This document shows positions 53,983 through 64,000 of a stretch of DNA of 64,000 nt, one piece after another. Location of the stretch: NCBI GenBank assembly GCA_006384855.1, contig VCJN01001730.1, positions 124,001-188,000 of the forward strand, written 5' to 3'. Under the pieces are notes generated by a model that did not search any database, was not told where the DNA came from, and worked only from the letters and a program-made list of their open reading frames with translations. Source of the DNA: Tetraselmis striata (taxonomy: Eukaryota; Chlorophyta; Chlorodendrophyceae; Chlorodendrales; Chlorodendraceae). Within the stretch, counting starts at the first letter, position 1, and each line of letters starts with the position of its first letter. Made by a program: the position numbers and the translations under genes.

Positions 53983-54758
53983 GCTATCGCACCCCGGTTG
54001 ACCGCAGTGGACTGAGAGAGGTTCTTGAGTTCCGAGGTGGCACTCGGGTGGTGCTGGGCGATCTGCACCAGCGTGTGGTAGAGGTATGATTGAAGCTGTG
54101 GGTCGATGTTGGGATCGTTCGGGTCAAGTAGAATCATCTGTTCCATCACCTCCGGCACAGAAGTGTTGATGAAGGATAGGAAAAGATGTTTCCACGTTGT
54201 GAAGTCTGAGCTCCTCTGGAGCATCGGTGGAGTGAACTTCAGTGCCCTACCCAGCTGGTCGATGCCTCGTTGTGGTCCCCGTCGGGCCCAGATGCGGCCA
54301 TCCGCAAGGTCCGCAGCGCTGATGGTCTGGCGTCTCGCGGGTGCACGATAAGGCGCGGACACGCCGAGGTAGCCTGTCCGTCCGGTAGCTCTATCGACTG
54401 AGGTTCGCGACTGTGGCGGTGGCGGCGCAGCTGTCGGAGACTGTCCAGTTGTCGGGGTATGTCGAGACATGGACGCAAACATCCGTCTGACATCAGCCAT
54501 CAGGTCCCGTTGCTCCGCCATAAAGTCGGCCTGACTTTGAGACAGTTGATCCGTGACAGCGTGCATCTCGCTCTGCATCTCTCCGTGCTGGAAGTCTTGT
54601 CGTTGCTCCGGGTTAGATATCTGATGCTCTAGCCTGGTCACTAGGTTTAGTCTCGGTTGATCGGAAGATCCAGGAAGAGACTTGCCAGTGTCGACAGCAA
54701 TGCCAAGTTCCGGGGGAATAGGAGTGTTGCCTGGTCGAGTGGGTGAGTCGTCTGCCAT
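53784..54758 (-). CDS. copia gag
   Basis: ATG 54758, 324 codons. A coiled-coil-prone region (about 45-95), a Pro-rich linker, then the copia-type gag core (SDFTTWKHLFLSFINTSVPE, LQSYLYHTLVQIAQ, ESLVDFLDRKWEAI). The core continues in the pol frame (TEQLRDSLLIPTVLNALPAK, the usual LLxxLPxxY helix). The last codons of this frame therefore read past the real junction. A -1 frameshift, programmed or mutational, joins the two. Confidence 0.88.
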   Translation of the reverse strand: MADDSPTRPGNTPIPPELGIAVDTGKSLPGSSDQPRLNLVTRLEHQISNPEQRQDFQHGEMQSEMHAVTDQLSQSQADFMAEQRDLMADVRRMFASMSRHTPTTGQSPTAAPPPPQSRTSVDRATGRTGYLGVSAPYRAPARRQTISAADLADGRIWARRGPQRGIDQLGRALKFTPPMLQRSSDFTTWKHLFLSFINTSVPEVMEQMILLDPNDPNIDPQLQSYLYHTLVQIAQHHPSATSELKNLSQSTAVNRGAIAWDNMCHRLDRQDVHHTMSLLDEVNRTLDKNSTESLVDFLDRKWEAIQAYDAAMERRSPSSSATPY

Positions 54759-55157
54759 GTCGATGTTGTCCCAGCTGCCCCAGTGAGAAACGCGATCTGT
54801 CGGCCAAGCCAGCTGTCACAGACCAAGTAGCAAACTGTGGAAGTCAGTCTGACCTCCCGCTCCGCAGCTCCGGTGCATGTATGTGCGTTGCGCGTCACTC
54901 ACACCACACCCCGCTCCGGCTGACGCTGATATCCTGCGGCTGCAGAAGTCACCAGGGATACAAGCCAGCCAAAGAGAACGTGGTATAGATGAGGACTATG
55001 GTGTTCGAATTCTGTCTACGTCTGTCTAAATTTTTGAATAACTAATAACTAAGCACAGTGGAGTTTTGTGTTCGAATCTCGGAGACTCGACTCGGCCTCG
55101 GAGGCTCGAGGATCTCGCCCGGGACGAGATATACTTGCACACTTCTAGAATGTGTGA

Positions 55158-55169
55158 GGGCCCATAACC
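55158..55169 (-). promoter_or_regulatory. Primer-binding site for half-tRNA priming by initiator tRNA-Met
   Basis: GGTTATGGGCCC on the minus strand immediately follows the 5' LTR. It is the exact complement of GGGCCCAUAACC, the anticodon arm of plant-type initiator tRNA-Met. Copia and Ty5 prime from this internal region. Confidence 0.8.
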
Positions 55170-55481
55170 TGAACGGCTCAACCGATGAGTGATGGAAGGT
55201 GGAAGTGCTCGGAGCTACTTACAGTGGGTGCAGCGAGCCGGGCTCGAGCTGCTGGGACTAATGAAGTGAGCAGAGCAGCTGCGCGGGCCGAGCCTATTAG
55301 GATGGGCGGGGCGCGCGCACTAGCGTGCTGATACTAGTTCTGTAATCTACGATATCTACAGTACTATTGTCTTGTCTTGCTCGGGTCGGATGTGAAGTCC
55401 GGACGCGCGCGCAGCACGCCATCTACTGATATTGGTATCAGTAGATTGCCAGAAGGACCTGTCAGAGCACATACTCCAACA
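55170..55481 (-). repeat. copia 5' LTR
   Basis: 312 bp, matching 49546-49857 except two substitutions seen near position 55457-55466. Confidence 0.95.
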
Positions 55482-55639
55482 ACCCCATGGAAACCCTAAA
55501 TTTAAAACACAGCCTAGAAATTATTTCAATTAAAATGAACGAGAAATCACTTTCCATGAACAACGCAAAGTACTGTGCACATAATTATATGCAAACCCGG
55601 TTTGTATATACAGTCCGTCCCACCTACCGGTACCCGTAT

Positions 55640-58600
55640 GTATGCCTTCGTATGCCTTCAGCATCCGAGACCACGGACGACCATAACGTCATTACATGGG
55701 CGAGCGTCATTGGTTCCATGCTTCCGGCTTTGGTCGGCACCTTCGGTCCTGTGCGGCGGGCGCGGCCCAGCCGGCTTCCGTCCTTCTCCCTCGCTCCGGG
55801 GGGTGGGCCACATACCGCGGCGGGTTTGGACGCTATGCCCCCGGCTGCTCGCTGGTGTTTCGATCGTGGTGCCCGCGGCGGCGCCTCGCAACTTGATTTA
55901 TTTGAGTCGACTCTCCTGTCCTTCCGGCCTGCTACTTGCGCTAATGGATGCCCTAAGTCCGTGGTTGCCCTGATCAAACCCCACCATGACGCCGCCCTTA
56001 CCTACGCTCTCTCGTTTAAGGGCCGCGCGAGCCAATCTGAGGCTGCCCATGCTGCGTGGAGTGACTACATCTTGTTCTTCGGGTTGATATTGCGGACCAT
56101 GGCTGACTGCCCGCCGGGGTCTTTACCCCCCGACCCGGTGGCGGACTACCGCGACAACCGTCTGTCGCATTGGGAGCGTGGTGACCTAGACACGTTGTTC
56201 GCCCTCGCGCGTACGCATGCATCTGTTCGGGCTACTCCTCATGATTACGTGGCTCCGGCGTCAGCCAATTGTGGGGACCCACCGCCGGTTACCAAACGCC
56301 GAGCTGCTCGGGTTTCGGCCTTGGATGCGGTGGGCGAGTACAGCCGCGTAGCTGCCGCCCTTCACTCAGTCCCGCTCGCGCGCGCGGCTTCACGACGAGC
56401 TCCTCCAGTTGCATCCCCAGACCCCGGACCCCGTTCCTTGCGCGACCCCGGATCCGTTCTCGTTGGACAACCTCACTTTCCTTGAGGCTTCGGTGGACGT
56501 TTGCGAGGTGTTGCCCAGCAGCCCCAATGGTTCTGCCCCTTTCCTCGATGGCATCCGCTTTGAGGCTCTCGGTGCCCTCTGCTCGCGCTCCCACCTCCGC
56601 GGCATAGCTGAGGCCATCGCGAATGCGGAGGTCCCTCCGGGCGTCGCCCATTTCCTTTCCTCCGCTACCTTGGTTCCCCTAGATATGCTCACGCCGGCGG
56701 AGCGCAATGCGTTGGAACTTAGTGCTCGAGACATAAAGGGGTCCGTTCGGCCCATTGGCATCGGCACCGAGCTCGTCCGGAACGCTATGCGCGTCCTCTT
56801 GCGCGCTCATGGCGAGCCCATCACCCAATGGCTTGCCGCCCGCGGCCAGTTCGATTTTGGTGTTAAGGGTGATGGCGTGGAATTCGTTCAATTCCTTGTG
56901 CGATCTCTCCTGGATTCGGATCCATCCCTCGTCTTGGTGCAGCTTGACGCCGAGAACGCGTTCAATTCTTTCTACCGTTCCGAAATGTTCCGCACACTGC
57001 TCGAGGACCCTATTTGGCAGCCCATGTTCGGCGATCATGCTCTATGGTCAAGAGTCCAATATCTGTACGTTTTCGACGGCTCCCAACCCGGTCCCTCTCT
57101 CCGAATTCCAAGCCGTCGAGGGGTCCACCAGGGTTGGCTTGCGTCCTCGGCCTCATCATGTTCGCCGCCGTCGCTGCCCGAGTGTATGCTCACATCGCCG
57201 CGGCTGCCCCTAGTCACTCGGTGTTGGCAGCCTTCTCTGACGACGCCAACCACTAGGTCGGCACTTGTGAAGGACTTGCGCTTGCTACGTGGGTGGCCCC
57301 GTCCGCTTTTGTCGCCGTTGGGTTAAGCGTCACCATTCGCAAACGACATGCGTATTGTCAGCTTGGCTCTTCGTCCCCGTTCGGCGCCCTTCCTTTTGAG
57401 GATTTGTTGCATGCATATATGGTGTTGCAGCCTCCTCGTCCGAAATCAAGGTGCTTGATGCCCCTGTGGGCTCGGCTACTTTCGCCCGGAACATGCTGGA
57501 CAAAACGGCCGGAAAAAATTCACCAATTGGGCTCCGGCTTATCTGTTTGGCCGACCACTTCCACTCCCACACTGCTACTCGTTTGCTGCAAGTATGCGGC
57601 CGTCGTTTCGGCCACCATCTCCGCTCCACGCCTCGGGGCTCGGGTCGCTTTGAGGGCGGGTATGGCGACACTATTACGTCCTTCCTTGAAGACGCAGACG
57701 CCGCCGCGTTTTCAACGCTCGCCGGCATTTTGGGGTGTTAGCCCCGACCTCTTGGATACGCCCTCCATGCGCACGCAGCTGTCCCTTCCGGTCCAATTTG
57801 GGGACCTGGGCATCGGGGATAATGTGGTTATCGCAGATGCCTCCCACATCGGCGCTGCCGCCCTTGTGGTTGGCCAAGCTGTGACTTATTCCCTCCGTGC
57901 TCAACACGCCACCCTGAGCGACGCCGGCGCGTTCCTTTCCAAGCCGACAGCCCACTCATAGCCTCTATCTTGTTGGGGCGTCCTTGATTCACCATGCTTT
58001 GGCCACCCCAGCGTTGGAGCCCGATGCCGGCGCCAATGTGTCGGTGATGAGTGGGCTGTCGAGCTTCGCGCTGCTCATACCCGTGTCGTTGACGAGTGTG
58101 GCGACGCGGCGCTCGAGGATCTAGCGGGGCCGTAGGGTTGGCTTCTGCCCTAAAGTTGCTCCCCTCCAAGCGCTCTCACGTTCCCCGTGCCGGCTGCTCG
58201 GCCGCTGGGGCTGAGCCGGCGTCTGCGATGCGCCCGGCGGCCGACCTCCAAGCTATCTCGCATTACTCGGACTTCCCCTGGCACTCCATGCGGAAAGTCC
58301 AGGAAACCCTGAGCCACCGCATTCACGCGGTCCGCTTCTTCGCAAAGCTTGCTGCGCGTATGCCTACAAGCGGCCCTGAATGTAACCGCTTCCGGGCCCG
58401 CCTCTTACGCGCTTCGAAAGCGTTCTTGGTGACTGATCCTCCAAGTGAGGGTCGCCTTGGTGAAGTCCGTGACTGAGCGTTCCATTGAGTGTTACGATTC
58501 CATGTTCCGTATTGCCGCTTGCCGCCCATTTGGCCTTCCGGCGGCTTTTGTCCTCTCCCTTGGTGAGCCCTGCCCTTGTGCTTTTTGCTCCTTCTCGGTA

Positions 58601-59600
58601 CAAGGCATCTGGGCCCGTTTTGAGGAAGATGGCGTGGAATTCACTCCTTCAGCTTGGGCGGTCGGGTACGCTGATCACGTGGTACGTTGCTTCAGGGGCG
58701 ACTCCAATCACGCCGCACACGAGTGGGCGGCTCATGGCCTTTCCGACGTTTGCCACGATGTGAAGTCCGCCCTGGGCGTGGGTGTCCACATCTTCACGGA
58801 CCCGTCGGCGCTTGTTTCTCTTCCGAAGGGCAGCGACGGCCGGCCGGCCGATGTTGGTTTGGGCTTTTTGGGTATGATGGTATCCGCGGGAACACGGTTG
58901 CTGTCGATACCACCATTGCCCCTATCCTCGGCGTGTCAAGCTCGGATCCAACGACTGCATTGCGGGCTGCAGAGCGCCACAGAATCCAAAAGTGTGACGA
59001 GGGTGTCCGAAACGCCGCCGGCATGCCTCGCTTTGTTCCTTTCGCCGTTTCCGAGTTCGGCTCGCTGGCCCCGCACGCTCAGACCTTCTTGGTGGAGCTC
59101 GCGAAAGCTAGCCACACACACACTGGCCAAAAAATCGGCCAGCTCTTGTCTGCGTGGCGCCGCCGCTTCTCCTTTCTCATCCACATGGCACATGCAAACA
59201 ACGTTCTTGGCGGGGTCGCGGCCGCGCGCGCGGCACGTGATGGTGCTCCTGCGCCTGCTTCGCGTCGCTCGCCGGCCTGTGTTGCTATGACCCGGGTCAT
59301 TGCTTGGCTGCAAGCGTACTCGCCGCGGCTGATGGCCTACCCCGGGGCGGTGGTCCCCATTAGTTTCATGTTCCCCTTTCGGTCTTTCTGGTGGTTCCTT
59401 GGCTTCAGTGCTTCCCTTGACCCTTTGGGTCCCGGAATCTCGGCGACTTCGTGGTTCCTTTGGCTCTTCCTTGGTTCTTGGTTCCCTAGCCTCCTGCTCG
59501 ACCTTGCTTTCATGCATGCTTATGTCTCTCTTTTGCTGCCAACCTTTCATAGTTGCTGTTAGTTCTGTTTGTAGTGCGCATCTGTCAAAGCCCTGATGTA
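55640..59600 (+). pseudogene. Degenerate non-LTR retrotransposon with RT and possible C-terminal endonuclease
   Basis: Coding similarity runs through at least four frame changes. N-terminal part at 55640-56450 (SFKGRASQSEAAHAAWSDYI). RT at 56530-57255 with SVRPIGIGTELVRNAM, DFGVKGDGVEFVQF, LVQLDAENAFNSFYR, RRGVHQG, then a shift, and FSDDANH in place of the usual F/Y-A-D-D. Later blocks: DAPVGSATFARNMLD, LPVQFGDLGIGDNVVIADAS, then GRPADVG and a tail shared with 12411-13508. The 3' UTR ends AAGCCCTGATGTAACAAGC with an A-rich tail near 59605-59618. The clade is not assignable by eye. Confidence 0.75.
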
Positions 59601-59615
59601 ACAAGCAAAAAAACA

Positions 59616-59884
59616 AAACGGAGCGTCGCCTACCCGGGGCTTTCCGTAACTGGATCGCTGCCTAAACGGCCGTCGTAGAGGGTTTCACTGCAAGGGTGCC
59701 AGTCCTGTCCCGGGGGCGAAAAAAAACCACGGACGGACGCCAGATGAACAGGCAAACACGTCCTTTTTTTCCCCGCCCCCGGGACAGGACTGGCACCAGT
59801 GAAACCCTTGCAGCGTCTCTACGACGGCCGTTTAGGCAGCAATCCAGTTACGGAAAGCCCTGGGTAGGCGACGCTCCGTTATAG
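59616..59884. repeat. Large inverted repeat made of two opposed LINE-2 tails
   Basis: The left arm, from about 59621 (GAGCGTCGCCTACCC to CCCGGGGGCGA plus A-run), is mirrored by the right arm ending near 59880 (GGGTAGGCGACGCTCCG). The arms are over 100 bp each, with about 35 bp between the A/T runs. Confidence 0.85.
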
Positions 59885-60178
59885 TCATCAAGCAAATTGC
59901 CGAAGCATTTCGCAAGACTAATTGGAGACTAGTGACGGAATTTCCAACACTGTTGGATCACCGTCTAAAACACTGCCATCAAAATACCCGGCACTGACCA
60001 CGAAAGGTCCGCCCTACCCGTTTGGGCGTCGGCCCATTCGAGTAATGCGAGTTGGGGCAAGCCCCAACCCGCGGAGCAAAGCATTTCGGGAGTGCGATAC
60101 ATGTGCAACAAAAAAGGCAATGTGAGGGAGGGCCCGACGCCATAGCTGGAAAAATCTCCCATTCCCAGTAAACACGTC
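59770..60178 (-). mobile_element. LINE-2 short copy (3' coding tail and 3' UTR)
   Basis: Minus strand; keeps FPAMASGPPSHCLFCCTCIA, GRTFRGQCRVF and a 3' UTR uninterrupted relative to the 45.6-47.2 kb copy. Truncated at about 60178. Confidence 0.75.
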
Positions 60179-60731
60179 CTCTGGTGCCAGCAGTCAGTGT
60201 ACGAACCCGACGGCAATCTTGCTGCCCTACTTTTGCTGCCCTACTGGTACGGCGAGGGGCGACATCGATGCGCCCCTGCCCGTACCGCAGTCGACCAACA
60301 GTGACGGGGAGCCCAAATAACAGCGCGTATGCTGTCGTAGTGTCTTCCGCCCAGCCTCCGGCTGCTGCCTGCTCCTCTCCGTAAGCTCTCGGCAACGGAC
60401 CGTGCGGTGCGGCGACGATCGACAGCGGGATAGTTGGTCTTGGCACGACGGCAGCAGCTCTGTCTGTGGGGCTCCTAAGGATGGCGGGCTTCGGTACGAT
60501 GCGGAAAGTTCCCAAAGGTGCGCAGCCACCTCCGCGGACAAGGGCAGGGCAATCAGGAAGCCGCGCACAATAGCATAACGGAAAGCTGGCACGGTGGCTG
60601 CTACTCCAAGGGGAGGGGGGGGGGGGGGGTTGCCTTTTCGCCAATGCCGGACCTTTGCGAACATACGTTCCAGCAGGTCCACTTCCGAGCCAGGTGGTTG
60701 AGCATCGCATCCCACCAGTCACTGTCCATCT
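60179..60731. other. Pirin 5' flank; possible minus-strand gene not resolved
   Basis: On the minus strand near 60725-60660 there is a candidate exon (WWDAMLNHLARKWTCWN, donor GTATGT, or an alternative frame LLERMFAKVRHWRKG ending at a G-GC donor followed by a C-run). A frame at 60590-60230 follows. No family recognised. A G-run lies at 60608-60630. Confidence 0.3.
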
Positions 60732-61948
60732 ATGCCCCGGCTGGGTTGCGAGCGGCCCGTCCAGCTATGCCCTTACTCGGAGAGACTGACCAGTTGTGCT
60801 GATCTGCTATGCGGCACAGGCAACCTGGCGGTGTCGAAGCCGGTGTGGTGGCTGCAGACGCGAATGCACTTCGCCTTTGCGGACTACTACAACCCCGACA
60901 ACATCCGATTTGGCGCGCTGCGCGTCCTGAACGACGACTTGGTGGCGCCCGGCGGGGACTTTGGGTGCGCCCCTCCCCCTCCCCCGACCCATGCCCAACC
61001 CCACGCATGCTGTTCCTACGTGGCGCAGCCCTGGCAGCCATCGTCTGCGAAGAGGCGGTGTCCCATGAGCCACCCTCTTTCATCCTGCCATGCCAGGAAG
61101 CATCTGCATCGCGACGCGGAAATCTTCACGTACGTGCTGCAGGGCGAGCTGTCGCATCGCAAGGCGGGCGCGGCATGGGAGGCACTTGCGCGCGGGAGCG
61201 TGCAGTACTTTAGCGCTGGCACGGGCACGCACCACGAGGTAGCGGCTGCTGTCACCTCATGCCCCCCACCCCCCTTCACGCACAGACACAAACACACACA
61301 GACACGCACACCCTATGATCGCACTGATGACAAGCCAGTCTGCCCACCGATATACATGCTCAAACCTTAATCAGCCAGGCAGCCATAGGCTGCCTTACAG
61401 CTCGTTCCAGATGCCAGGCAGGCATGCAGCGCGCCATCTGCTGCATTGGCGCGGCCAACCATGCGCACCTCTGCTGAGATCCTCCACGTTGCTGGCAGGA
61501 GGCCAACCGCGGCGCAGAGCGGTTGCGGTACGTACAAGTGTGGCTGACGCCCAGCCAGGCGGGGCGGGTGCCACAATACAGCTCGGCAGTGCACACACCG
61601 GAGGAGCGCCACAACCGGCTGCTGCACATCCTTGCGGGCCGCGGGCCGGCGCCGGCGTGGAAGGGCGTCGCAAACGGATTGCCGGCGGGCGGGCGGCTCC
61701 ACGCCGACGTCAACGTGTACGTTTCTGAGTGTGACCCCGGCACCACGTTTGAGTTGCGCCTCGACGCTGGCCGGCAGCTGTATGTGCTCTGCATGGAGGG
61801 CGCGGCGAGGGCGGCGGGCACGGCCCTTGCGGCGGGTGACGCGCTGGAGGTGCAAGCGCCCCAGCACGAGGACTTCCCTCTGGCGCTGGCAGCCCTGGAC
61901 GCAGGGGCGCACCTGCTGCTGGTGGAGATGGCACGCAGTGACGAGTGA
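60732..61948 (+). CDS. Pirin-family bicupin protein
   Basis: Exons 60732-60964, 61097-61238, 61499-61948 join in phase and give 274 aa, close to pirins (about 290). Pirins are Fe-binding bicupins with roles as transcription cofactors or quercetinase-like enzymes. The N-terminal cupin is clear: HFAFADYYNPDNIRFGALRV, then KHLHRDAEIFTYVLQGELSHR, SVQYFSAGTGTHHE, RYVQVWLTP. The four usual metal ligands are present (two His in HLH, then His and Glu in GTHHE). The C-terminal cupin is more divergent (VNVYVSECDPGTTFELRLDA, EVQAPQHEDFPLALAALDAG). The layout is nearest the bacterial YhhW/plant pirin-like group. A start from ATG 60732 gives an unusual Cys-rich first 25 residues, so an upstream start exon is possible. 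Confidence 0.9.
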
Positions 61949-63551
61949 CACACGGGGATGTGGCGTTCTACAAGCCGGGCATTGGTGCACAGCCGCCCTG
62001 CTCCTTCCCGCCAGTTTTGCGTGGAAGCGCCGGGATAGCCTTAGGTAGCTGGGCGCCCTGGATGGCGGCCATACGCTGCCCTCCAACAGCGCCACTGCGC
62101 CATCAAGCAGCCCACACGAGCCTGCCTCAGTTTACGGCTGAGGTAGCGGCAACAAGTCTTCCCGCGCGCGGCTGGGCCCGCCCCCTGTCTGTCTATCTTA
62201 GTCATTTTGATGCACCTCGGTGGCAGTGGGTTCTGCCGATGGCAGACACCGCTATGCCCACCCGGTGGGGCAGCACGGCGCTATCGCTCACAGGAATGTG
62301 CACGTGCTAGCGGGTGCTTGGCCGGGCTGATGGTGGGCACCTGTAGCTCTCCTCTAGGCTACTGACAAGCTACTGTGGCCTGCCTGCGCCATGCGCCTGG
62401 CAGGAATAGTGTAGGCCAATGAAGGGCTGTGATCGGAATTGGAAGCTGGCGCCATGCATGTCTTGCCACTCTTTCCTGGCTCATCCAAAAACGCAATTCC
62501 GAACAGAGATCTCGCATTTCCTCCTCTCAAATCCAGACATGTTATCATTACAATTTCCCAACATATAAAAACACAATCTCCTCCTCCTAGCGCTGCGGAA
62601 ATTATGATCCAGACATTTATCATGCATGCTTTGCCTTGGACAATTGACAAGTGTATTTAGCAGTTTGTGTTGGGCATAAGTGAAGTTTTGCATTTTGCGG
62701 AACACTTGGTCATGCCTCATCAGTCTACAGTCTGATACGAACTTAGGCAGGGCCGGGACAAATGGGGATCCCAGGCATCAAGGCTAGCCCCTAAGTAGCA
62801 GATGCAGGGATGAGTAGGGCGGCAGGCAGGCTTGCTGGATCGCGATCCCATCATTTGTAGTAGGCGAATATACTGCAGCCGCACGCGGTGTCCAACCAGG
62901 GCACATCACTGCTATCTCCTCACATTACATTCGAACTGGGCTGACAGGACTGATTACATGATTCGCTTCGAAATGTACTCGGGCAGCAGATAGCACCGTG
63001 AACTCGTTCACAGACGAGCGCGTGTAGCCAGGCTGGCAGCATACCCCGCCTTTTATCCTTGGCACATGTCGATCTCCTCGAGTTGAAACATTGCTGTTAA
63101 ATTGCGCCGATATACCCGGAGTACTCTTCCGCAAGCACCACAGTCTATTACAGCGCGCTGTATTTAAAGTGCCATATACATGGTACGCGTCTCTATCCGC
63201 AGCTGCGACGCTACGGCGGATCCGCGATGTCGGGACTTGAGTAATATCGCACTGTCTGACACTCTGACGACTGTACCGCCAGGACTCGGGAAGTATTCAT
63301 GGCCGCAGTGTAAGCATGATGCCGGGCGTGGCGCCGATTCAGATCGCGTCCCAGTGCATGTGATCTAGTCACTGGGGGCGAACCGGCGACGAACCAATAA
63401 CGTATATGTATAGCCATGTTCCCGAGATTGTTCACATTCTGTCGCAGCTTGGCAATTTATTAGCACTGTTCCACGACCATACGGCTGCGCTGGACCGCCA
63501 GAGAATCTATACCCTGCAAGGACGACATCTACACGAGATTTACTCATCAGT
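61949..63551. other. Intergenic sequence downstream of pirin
   Basis: About 1.6 kb without a supportable gene, AT-richer beyond 62450. No repeats shared with the rest of the window were noticed. Confidence 0.5.
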
Positions 63552-63959
63552 TTAATCGACTGGTGGTGCCATAGCGACGAGGGCGACCGAGCTTGATATC
63601 ATTTCGCCGCAAATCGGCGGTACGGTACTGACATTGGCTTTGGACGACACGGGGTTGATATGTCGACCTGCTGGCACTGATACATTGGTACTTAGGACGA
63701 CGACGTTCCGATTTGCAGTCTCAGTCTCAGAAGTACTGGTACTGGTAGGACTAGTAGCGACGCAGAAAGCAGCAGGAAAATGAGATATGGACGAATCGAG
63801 CGTCTCTGCTACTAAATATTCCAGTAGCAGGCTCAGCAATGACTCTGGCAGCGGCCTCACCGCCTCATCATGACAACTGCCCAGGGCGAGTCTGACAGTA
63901 CAGTGGTGGCCCGTCGTGACCAACAAAGTACGCATCGGTAGCCATTCTTCCATAGCCAT
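63552..63959 (-). CDS. Possible Ser/Thr-rich hypothetical protein at the window edge
   Basis: ATG-initiated 135-codon frame (MAMEEWLPMRTLL) in AT-moderate sequence. The middle is Ser/Thr/Glu-rich (TSPTSTSTSETETA). No domain recognised. It may be an exon of a larger gene or chance; low confidence. Confidence 0.2.
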   Translation of the reverse strand: MAMEEWLPMRTLLVTTGHHCTVRLALGSCHDEAVRPLPESLLSLLLEYLVAETLDSSISHFPAAFCVATSPTSTSTSETETANRNVVVLSTNVSVPAGRHINPVSSKANVSTVPPICGEMISSSVALVAMAPPVD

Positions 63960-64000
63960 GCACAGCGTTTTACAAACGGTTTGTTTCGTTGCAAAGTCGT

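Larger units (their letters stand above)
49546..55481 (-). mobile_element. Full-length Ty1/copia LTR retrotransposon (5.9 kb)
   Basis: Two 312-bp LTRs with TG...CA ends differ at only two positions found by eye. A 5-bp ACCCC target duplication (49541-49545 and 55482-55486) flanks them. Order on the minus strand: 5' LTR, primer-binding site, gag, protease, integrase, RT, RNase H, polypurine tract, 3' LTR. Integrase before RT defines copia. The near-identical LTRs mean a recent insertion, but the pol frame carries one TAG. Confidence 0.97.

Overview
This looks like nuclear DNA of a green alga (Chlorophyta). Genes are GC-rich and intron-rich. TGTAA, the chlorophyte poly(A) signal, lies shortly after several stop codons. 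There is a plant-type chloroplast DEG1 protease. A copia element carries a primer site matching the plant-type initiator tRNA-Met anticodon arm. No operons, Shine-Dalgarno sites or CRISPR arrays were seen. All calls come from reading the sequence by eye; no searches were run.

Host genes, left to right: a Cys-rich PAN/Apple-like surface protein (167-1708, +); a chloroplast-lumen DEG1 protease (4719-about 7690, -); an RPL18a-like small membrane protein (17056-17823, +); a GT29 sialyltransferase-like enzyme (18035-20353, -, 5' end open); a CLASRP/SWAP-type SR splicing factor (28053-35344, +); ribosomal protein uL11/RPL12 (37069-37690, -); an unrecognised secreted protein with a lipocalin-like GxW motif (43965-44831, -); and a pirin-type bicupin (60732-61948, +). 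Exon phases were checked by hand for the multi-exon genes and join without frameshift. Two introns appear to use GC-AG ends. Long C-homopolymers sit just after several 5' splice sites.

Mobile DNA fills most of the rest. (1) A complete PIF/Harbinger-type transposon, 8452-12053, has perfect 39-bp TIRs, a DDE transposase and a convergent three-exon accessory gene. (2) Tyrosine-recombinase (YR) elements with split direct repeats lie at 24.09-27.87 kb (+) and 38.80-42.02 kb (-). Both have a gag-like gene and a YR gene and no room for a reverse transcriptase. A third, non-coding relative is at 21.44-23.94 kb. (3) A young Ty1/copia element, 49546-55481 (-), has 312-bp LTRs and an ACCCC target duplication. 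(4) Two non-LTR (LINE) families are present, mostly as truncated or frameshifted copies. (5) There is a MULE remnant with a SWIM zinc finger at 48.4-49.1 kb.

A 1,520-bp unit without a convincing gene is tandemly duplicated almost perfectly at 13.6-16.5 kb. The strongest candidates for something undescribed are the RT-less gag+YR split-repeat elements, the position-biased poly-C tracts in introns, and the tandem 1.52-kb unit.
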